A stretch of DNA of 64,000 bases, taken from assembly GCA_964504655.1 (NCBI GenBank), contig CAZDFD010000009.1, forward strand, positions 1 to 64,000. The letters run 5' to 3'. Under the pieces are notes generated by a model that made no database searches, was not told the DNA's origin, and saw only the letters and a list, made by a program, of their open reading frames with translations. This document shows, one piece after another, positions 58,704-64,000 of this stretch. A program made the translations under genes and the position numbers. Positions within the stretch are counted from its first letter, which is position 1. The number at the start of each line of letters is the position of its first letter. The DNA comes from JANXAZ01 sp964504655. GTDB lineage: Bacteria; Pseudomonadota; Alphaproteobacteria; Geminicoccales; Geminicoccaceae.

Positions 58704-59782
58704 TCGCGCAGGCTCGCAGCGGTGCCGCGGTGGCGGCGCGCCCGGTCAACGCCACCACCCGCAAGGCCCAGGAGAGCACCGTCCTGAGCCCGCGCTTCTA
58801 CACCACCGACTTCGCGGCCATGGACCGGCTCGACGTGAGCGGGGTGCGCGCCGAGTGGGACGATCTGATCGCCGAGATGCGCCGCGACCCGAACAAGGGG
58901 CATTTCGTGCGCGACGCCCACTGGCAGGACGACCGCGCCCCGCTGCCGCCGGCGCTCGAGAAGGAGTTCGTCGACTTCCTGGTCAGCTCGGTCACCGCCG
59001 AGTTCTCGGGCTGCGTGCTCTACGCCGAGATCAAGAAGCACATCCGCAACCCCGACATCCGCGAGCTGTTCACCCTCATGGCGCGCGACGAGTCGCGCCA
59101 CGCCGGCTTCATCAACGACACCTTGAAGGACTTCGGCGTCGGGGTGGATCTCGGGTTCCTGACCAGGGCCAAGAAGTACACCTATTTCAGGCCGAAGTTC
59201 ATCTTCTATGCGACCTACCTGTCCGAGAAGATCGGCTACGCCCGCTACATCACGATCTACCGGATGCTGGAGAGTCGGCCGGAGAACCGCTTCCACCCGA
59301 TCTTCCGCTGGTTCGAGAAGTGGTGCAACGACGAGTTCCGCCACGGCGAGGCGTTCGCGCTGTTGATGCGCGCCGACCCGCGGCTCACGAGCGGTGTCAA
59401 CCGCTTGTGGATCAAGTTCTTCCTCCTCGCGGTGTTCGCCACCATGTATGTGCGCGACCATGCCCGGCCGGCGCTGCACGCGGCGTTCGGGATCGACCCG
59501 ACCGACTACGACTTCCGCGTGTTCCGCATCACGAGCGAGATCTCGCGGCAGGTGTTCCCGTTGACGCTGCCGATCGACGATCCGCGTTTCAAGGCCGGGC
59601 TCGACCGGCTGGTGGCGATCAACGAGGCGGCCGCGGCCGCCGAGGCCCGGGGCGGGCTGGGCAGCCGGCTGCGCAAGGTCGGGCTCGCGCTCCGGGCGGC
59701 CGCCACGATCGCCCGCCTCTACCTGCTGCCGGCCCGGCCGAGCCCGCTGCCCGAGCGGATCCGCCTGGCCCCCGCCTGGTAG
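58700..59782 (+). CDS. acsF: Magnesium-protoporphyrin IX monomethyl ester oxidative cyclase AcsF
   Basis: The 360-residue di-iron enzyme closes ring E using oxygen. Two ferritin-like ExxH motifs are present: AEFSGCVLYAEIKKH with ARDESRHAGFIND, and EKWCNDEFRHGEAFALLMRADP. The ATG at 58700 follows GAGGACGCC and overlaps the preceding stop. Use of the oxygen-dependent cyclase means bacteriochlorophyll can be made under air; the anaerobic BchE is not seen in this window. Length and motif order match AcsF of purple bacteria. Confidence 0.96.
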   Translation: MIAQARSGAAVAARPVNATTRKAQESTVLSPRFYTTDFAAMDRLDVSGVRAEWDDLIAEMRRDPNKGHFVRDAHWQDDRAPLPPALEKEFVDFLVSSVTAEFSGCVLYAEIKKHIRNPDIRELFTLMARDESRHAGFINDTLKDFGVGVDLGFLTRAKKYTYFRPKFIFYATYLSEKIGYARYITIYRMLESRPENRFHPIFRWFEKWCNDEFRHGEAFALLMRADPRLTSGVNRLWIKFFLLAVFATMYVRDHARPALHAAFGIDPTDYDFRVFRITSEISRQVFPLTLPIDDPRFKAGLDRLVAINEAAAAAEARGGLGSRLRKVGLALRAAATIARLYLLPARPSPLPERIRLAPAW

Positions 59783-59792
59783 GGGACGGACG

Positions 59793-60617
59793 GTGGGCGA
59801 GCCCGTTCTGGCCGTGCTCTACGCCGCAGCACTCTGGTGGCTCAGCACCGGGTTGATCCTGCGGCTCGACCGGCTGCCGCGCCGGACCTTCCGCTGGAGC
59901 CTCGCGGGTGCCAGCCTGCTCGCGCTGGCGGCGCTCGCCGGGCTCGCCTGGAGCCGCGACGCGGACGGGCCGGCCGCCGCCTATCTGGCCTTCACCTGCG
60001 GGCTCGTGGTGTGGGGCTGGAACGAGACCGCCTTCCTGCTCGGCTATCTGACCGGGCCGCGGGTCCAAGCGAGCCCGCCCGGCAGCGGCCCCGGCCGCCG
60101 CTTCCTCCACGCGGTGCAGGCGATCCTCTGGCACGAGCTGGCGCTCCTCGCCTCGGGGGGGATCGTCCTGGTGCTCGTCTGGGGAGGATCCAACCCGACC
60201 GGCCTCTGGGTGCTGGTGCTGCTCTGGCTCCTGCGGACCAGCGCCAAGCTCAACCTGCATCTGGGCGTGCCCAACCCGGGCGACGAGCTCCTCCCGGACC
60301 ATCTGCGCCATCTGGCGAGCTTCTTCGCGCGCCGGCCGATGAACGGGCTGTTCCCGGTCTCGGTGACGCTCGCGACCCTGGCGCTCGCGCATCTGGTCGG
60401 CCTCGCCGTCGCCGCTCCCGAGCAGAGCCTCGAGGCGGTCGCCACGAGCCTGCTCGCGGCCCTTCTGGCGCTCGGCCTGCTCGAGCACTGGCTCATGGTC
60501 CTGCCGATCCCGGAGACGGCGCTCTGGGGCTGGGCGCTCGGCGAGCGCCCGCCCGCCTCGACCCCCCTTCTGTCGCGCGGCCACGCCGTGACCCGAGCCC
60601 AGCGGAGGGCAGCATGA
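59793..60617 (+). CDS. puhE: PuhE, photosynthetic complex assembly protein 2
   Basis: A 274-residue polytopic membrane protein with about seven helices. Family strings are CGLVVWGWNETAFLLGYLTGP near residue 70 and WVLVLLWLLRTSAKLNLHLGVPN near residue 145. PuhE is part of the puh operon in Rhodobacter and affects the amounts of bacteriochlorophyll and light-harvesting complexes. The GTG at 59793 follows acsF by 10 nt; the stop overlaps hemA (ATGA). Confidence 0.92.
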   Translation: MGEPVLAVLYAAALWWLSTGLILRLDRLPRRTFRWSLAGASLLALAALAGLAWSRDADGPAAAYLAFTCGLVVWGWNETAFLLGYLTGPRVQASPPGSGPGRRFLHAVQAILWHELALLASGGIVLVLVWGGSNPTGLWVLVLLWLLRTSAKLNLHLGVPNPGDELLPDHLRHLASFFARRPMNGLFPVSVTLATLALAHLVGLAVAAPEQSLEAVATSLLAALLALGLLEHWLMVLPIPETALWGWALGERPPASTPLLSRGHAVTRAQRRAA

Positions 60618-61825
60618 TCTACGACAGCTTCTTCCGGACCGAGCTCGACGGCCTGCGCAGGGAGGGACGCTACCGGGTGTTCGCCGACCTCGAGCGGCAC
60701 GCCGGCGACTTCCCGCACGCCACACTGCACCGCGACGGGCGGCGGCGGCTGGTCACCGTCTGGTGCTCGAACGACTATCTGGGCATGGGCCAGCACCCGG
60801 CGGTGCTCGAGGCCATGCACGAGGCGCTCGACCATTGCGGCGCCGGCGCCGGCGGCACCCGCAACATCGCCGGCACGAGCCATCTGCACGTCCGCCTCGA
60901 GCGCGAGCTCGCCGACCTGCACGGCAAGGAGGCGGCGCTCCTGTTCACCTCGGGCTACGTGTCGAACTGGGCGAGCCTCTCGACCCTGGCGGCGCGGCTG
61001 CCGGGCTGCGTCGTGCTCTCCGATGCCGGCAACCACGCCTCGATGATCGAGGGGATCCGCCATTCGCGGACCGAGTGCCGGATCTTCGCGCACAACGACC
61101 CCGAGGACCTCGCCCGCCGGCTCGCCGATCTCGACCCCGAGCGGCCCAAGATCGTGGCGTTCGAATCGGTCTACTCGATGGACGGCGACATCGCGCCGAT
61201 CGCCGAGCTGTGCGACGTGGCCGAGGCGCACGGTGCGCTCACCTATCTGGACGAGGTCCACGCCGTGGGCCTCTACGGGCCCCGCGGCGGCGGGGTCGCC
61301 GAGCGCGACGGAGTGATGCACCGGCTCGACGTGATCGAGGGCACGCTCGGCAAGGCCTTCGGCGTGATGGGCGGCTACATCACGGGCTCGGCGGCACTCG
61401 TCGACTTCGTGCGCAGCTTCGCCTCGGGCTTCATCTTCACGACCGCCCTGCCGCCGGCCCTGGCGGCAGGGGCGCTCGCCGCGATCCGCCACCTCAAGAC
61501 CAGCGAGCGGGAGCGCCGGCTGCAGCGCGAGCGGGTGGCCCTCCTGCGCCGCCGGCTCGACGAGGCCGGCATCCCGCACAAGGCCAACCCGAGCCACATC
61601 GTGCCGGTGATGGTCGGTGACCCGGATCGCTGCAAGGCGATCAGCGACCTCCTGCTCGAGCGCCACGCGATCTACGTGCAGCCGATCAACTACCCGACCG
61701 TGCCCCGCGGCACCGAGCGGCTGCGCATCACCCCGAGCCCGCTCCATACCGAGGCCGAGGTCGAGCAGCTCGTGCGCGCGCTCGCCGAGGTCTGGGCAGC
61801 CACCGGCCTGCGTCGCGCGGCCTGA
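60614..61825 (+). CDS. hemA: 5-aminolevulinate synthase
   Basis: The 403-residue PLP enzyme joins glycine and succinyl-CoA to start tetrapyrrole synthesis by the C4 route. The active-site lysine is K247 in EGTLGKAFGVMGGY; GAGAGGTRNIAGTS near residue 77 and YLDEVHAVGLYG near residue 215 are also conserved. ATG at 60614 follows GCGGAGGGCAGC. Placing hemA at the end of the puh operon lets precursor supply follow bacteriochlorophyll demand. A second copy for heme may exist elsewhere. Confidence 0.97.
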   Translation: MIYDSFFRTELDGLRREGRYRVFADLERHAGDFPHATLHRDGRRRLVTVWCSNDYLGMGQHPAVLEAMHEALDHCGAGAGGTRNIAGTSHLHVRLERELADLHGKEAALLFTSGYVSNWASLSTLAARLPGCVVLSDAGNHASMIEGIRHSRTECRIFAHNDPEDLARRLADLDPERPKIVAFESVYSMDGDIAPIAELCDVAEAHGALTYLDEVHAVGLYGPRGGGVAERDGVMHRLDVIEGTLGKAFGVMGGYITGSAALVDFVRSFASGFIFTTALPPALAAGALAAIRHLKTSERERRLQRERVALLRRRLDEAGIPHKANPSHIVPVMVGDPDRCKAISDLLLERHAIYVQPINYPTVPRGTERLRITPSPLHTEAEVEQLVRALAEVWAATGLRRAA

Positions 61826-61873
61826 GGTGCCACGGCCGCGGTCGAGCCGGGGCGGCCCGGTTGCGAAGGCGGC

Positions 61874-62917
61874 TCAGGGGCGGGTGCCGCCGAGCGCCTC
61901 GAGATCGCGCCGCTCGAGCCGGGCCACGAGCTCGAGCACCCAAACGAGGCCACGCGCCTCGGGCTCGGCCGGCGGCGGCGCCGCGGCCGCCGCCTCGACC
62001 AGGAAGGCGGTCTCGGGCAGCGGCGGCGCCGGGTCGGCCGACCGGCCGGCGAGCGCCGCGCCGAGCGCCCAGGGCAGAAGCGCCAGCTTGCGAGCGGCCG
62101 GCACCACCGTCCGCCGCTGCACCGGATCGAGCCCCGCGCGCAGCAGCCTGCGCCCGATCTCGGCATAGAGCAGCCGGGCCAGGTGGACGGCCGGCCGGCA
62201 TGCGGCCGGCAGGCCCGGGACGCCCGCCGCGGCCCGCGCATAGAGCAGCTCGGCCTGCGCGAGCAGGCGGGTCACGACAGCCGCCAGCGGCGGGCTCCAG
62301 GCCGGCCGGGCGAGGAACGCCTCGGGCTCGACGCCCGCCTCCTCGAGCCAGGCGAGCGGCAGGTAGAGCCGGCCGGCCCGCGCGTCCTCGCCGACGTCGC
62401 GGGCGATGTTGGTGAGCTGCATGGCGACCCCGAGATCGCAGGCCCGCGCCAGCACCTTCGGGCAGCGCACCCCCATGAGCACCGTCGTCATGCAGCCGAC
62501 CACGCCCGCGACCCGGGCGGCGTAGGCGCGCAGGGCCGGCAGATCCCGGTAGCGTCGGCCCTCGAGATCCCAGGCGAAGCCCTCGAGCAGCGCCTCGGGG
62601 AGCGCCCGCGGCAGGCCGAGCCCGTGCGCCAGGTCGGCCATCGCCCGGTCGACCGGATGCGGGCCCGGGCGGCCGGCATAGGCCGCCGCGAGCCGGGTGC
62701 GCAGACGGTCGAGCCCGCCGGCCGGGTCGGGGTCGCAGTCGACCAGGTCGTCGGCCACCCGGCAGAAGGCGTAGAGCGCCTGGGTGGGCAGCCTGACCCG
62801 CCCGGGCAGGAGCAGCGAGGCGGCGTGGAAGCTGCGCGAGCCCTGCGCCAGGAGCGCCCGGCAGGTGGCGAGGTCGGCCGGGCTCGCGAAGCCGGCTTCA
62901 GGCCAGGGCGGCGGCAT
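61874..62917 (-). CDS. crtB: 15-cis-phytoene synthase CrtB
   Basis: This 347-residue enzyme condenses two geranylgeranyl diphosphates to phytoene. The two Asp-rich substrate sites are visible: RVADDLVDCDPD near residue 52 and TNIARDVGEDARAGRLYLPLAWLEEAG near residue 171. Also present is RSFHAASLLLPGRVRLPTQALYAFCR. Its start overlaps the crtI end by 20 nt, so the pair is translated from one mRNA. It converges with hemA; the 48-nt gap shows no clear hairpin. Confidence 0.95.
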   Translation of the reverse strand: MPPPWPEAGFASPADLATCRALLAQGSRSFHAASLLLPGRVRLPTQALYAFCRVADDLVDCDPDPAGGLDRLRTRLAAAYAGRPGPHPVDRAMADLAHGLGLPRALPEALLEGFAWDLEGRRYRDLPALRAYAARVAGVVGCMTTVLMGVRCPKVLARACDLGVAMQLTNIARDVGEDARAGRLYLPLAWLEEAGVEPEAFLARPAWSPPLAAVVTRLLAQAELLYARAAAGVPGLPAACRPAVHLARLLYAEIGRRLLRAGLDPVQRRTVVPAARKLALLPWALGAALAGRSADPAPPLPETAFLVEAAAAAPPPAEPEARGLVWVLELVARLERRDLEALGGTRP

Positions 62918-64000
62918 CGGGCACCAGCCGGTCGAGCACCCGGGCCGAGCTCAGCACGCCCGGCAGGCCGGCACCCGGGTGGGTGCCGGCGCCGACGAGA
63001 TAGAGGCCGTCCACCTCCTCGCTGCGGTTGTGCGGGCGGAACCAAGCGCTCTGGGTGAAGATCGGCTCGAGGCCGAAGGCGGCGCCCCGGTAGGAGCCGA
63101 GACGGTCCTGGAAGTCCTGCGGCGTCAGGATCCGCGAGGTCACCACGGCCTCCTCGAGGCCGGGCAGGAGCGTGCCGTCGAGGAACCGGGCGATCCTGCG
63201 GCGGTAGGGCTCGGCCTCGCGCGCCCAGTCGATCCCGGCCTCGAGGTGCGGGACCGGCGAGAGCACGTAGAAGGCGTCCATCCCGGGCGGGGCGAGCGCG
63301 GGGTCGGTCGCCGTCGGCCGGTGCAGGTAGAGGCTGAAGTCGGCGGCCAGCCGCCTGTGGCGGAAGATGTCGTCGAGCAGCTCGCGGTAGCGGGGCCCGA
63401 GGAGGATCGTGTGGTGCGGCACCTCGGGCCAGCGGCGCCGGGTGCCGAAGTACCAGAGAAAGAGGCTCATCGAGGAGCGCGCCCGGGCCAGCCTGCGGTC
63501 GGTCCAGCGGCGGCGGGCGAGCCCCGGCAGCAGGCGCAGATAGGTGGTGGCCGAATCGGCGTTGGAGACGACGATGTCGGCGGTCACGGTCTCGCCGGAG
63601 GCGAGCCGGACGCCCCTGGCCCGGCGACCCTCGAGCAGGATCGACTCGACCTCGGCACCGCAGCGCAGCTCGCCGCCCAGGCGGTCCACCAGCCGGGCCA
63701 GACCGGCGACCAGGCTGCCGGTGCCGCCTTTGGCGAAGTGCACGCCCCAGTTGCGCTCGAGGAACGAGATCAGGGCGTAGATCGCCGTCGTGGTGAACGG
63801 GTTGCCGCCGATCAGGAGCGGATGGAAGCTCAAGGCGACGCGCAGCCGCGGGTCGCGCACGTGCCGCGCCACGAGGCCGTGCACGCTGCGCCAGCCCTCG
63901 AGCCGGAGGAGGTCGGGAACGATCCCGAGCATGGCGGAGAGCCGGTCGAACGGCAGATGCGCGAGCTGCTCGAAGCCGATCCGGCAGATCGCCTCGCTCT
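62898..64000 (-). CDS. crtI: Phytoene desaturase CrtI, C-terminal part (truncated by window end)
   Basis: The frame is open to the window edge, so the FAD-binding N-terminus is missing; 367 residues are visible. They read EQLAHLPFDRLSAMLGIVPDLLRLEGWRSVHGLV, then the conserved FLERNWGVHFAKGGTGSLV (an AxGGxxxLV segment), VSNADSATTY, and end with the family C-terminal FAD motif LYLVGAGTHPGAGLPGVLSSARV. Bacterial CrtI carries out the desaturations leading to the spirilloxanthin- or spheroidene-type path; the final product is not shown here. Confidence 0.95.
   Translation of the reverse strand, partial: SEAICRIGFEQLAHLPFDRLSAMLGIVPDLLRLEGWRSVHGLVARHVRDPRLRVALSFHPLLIGGNPFTTTAIYALISFLERNWGVHFAKGGTGSLVAGLARLVDRLGGELRCGAEVESILLEGRRARGVRLASGETVTADIVVSNADSATTYLRLLPGLARRRWTDRRLARARSSMSLFLWYFGTRRRWPEVPHHTILLGPRYRELLDDIFRHRRLAADFSLYLHRPTATDPALAPPGMDAFYVLSPVPHLEAGIDWAREAEPYRRRIARFLDGTLLPGLEEAVVTSRILTPQDFQDRLGSYRGAAFGLEPIFTQSAWFRPHNRSEEVDGLYLVGAGTHPGAGLPGVLSSARVLDRLVPDAAALA

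Overview
The window is a 64 kb piece of a very GC-rich alphaproteobacterial genome from an anoxygenic phototroph with a type-2 reaction centre. The evidence is a long photosynthesis gene cluster with puhA, dark-operative protochlorophyllide reductase (bchLNB), the oxygen-dependent cyclase acsF, C4-pathway 5-aminolevulinate synthase hemA, and crtB/crtI. The acsF route and two PpsR repressors with a bacteriophytochrome point to an oxygen-tolerant lifestyle with light and redox control. I cannot name the genus; a Rhodospirillales-like lineage is only a guess.

Layout. (1) 1-18.7 kb is an accessory and stress region. It holds the end of a YeeE-type transporter, an ATP-dependent DNA ligase and, 8 kb away, the exonuclease usually found beside it. 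Between them sits a six-gene hydrogenase-4-like membrane complex (hyfBCEFGI) whose large subunit lacks the Ni-binding cysteines, so it is probably an energy-converting-hydrogenase-related (Ehr) complex. Then follow chromate resistance (ChrB-type/chrA), CMD and dienelactone-hydrolase-like enzymes, two lactonase-like metallo-beta-lactamase-fold enzymes, tag and an Hsp20. (2) 18.7-33.5 kb is an exopolysaccharide region: a polyprenyl glycosylphosphotransferase, a 1700-residue multidomain protein ending in a GH26-like glycanase, a GT39-type glycosyltransferase, an AlgD/Ugd-like dehydrogenase, an O-antigen ligase/Wzy-like protein, an FkbM methyltransferase and a Wzc-type tyrosine autokinase. (3) 33.5-35.1 kb is a plasmid-type replication module: nine direct iterons, an AT-rich stretch, an inverted iteron and a RepA initiator. 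(4) 35.1-64 kb is the photosynthesis cluster: bphO-bphP-ppsR2, orf85, tspO, bchP, a PucC-family transporter, bchG, ppsR1 and aerR on the minus strand from 46.1 kb downward. Diverging from aerR is the plus-strand superoperon bchFNBHLM-lhaA-puhABC-orf101-acsF-puhE-hemA, followed by convergent crtB and crtI (cut by the window edge).

How the parts fit. BphO makes biliverdin, which loads BphP; light-activated BphP of this architecture relieves repression by a cognate PpsR2. The copy beside bphP lacks a cysteine in its DNA-binding region, while the copy beside aerR has one, matching the redox-independent/redox-sensing division known in Bradyrhizobium-type phototrophs. TGT-N12-ACA boxes and a 34-bp imperfect palindrome at the aerR/bchF divide are plausible PpsR operators. 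The most unexpected feature is the RepA/iteron origin lodged between the polysaccharide and photosynthesis genes, with repA ending 18 nt before bphO and an eleventh iteron-like copy covering the bphO start codon. This suggests that the window lies on a plasmid or chromid, or on a chromosome that absorbed one, and that phototrophy and surface-polysaccharide genes share that replicon.
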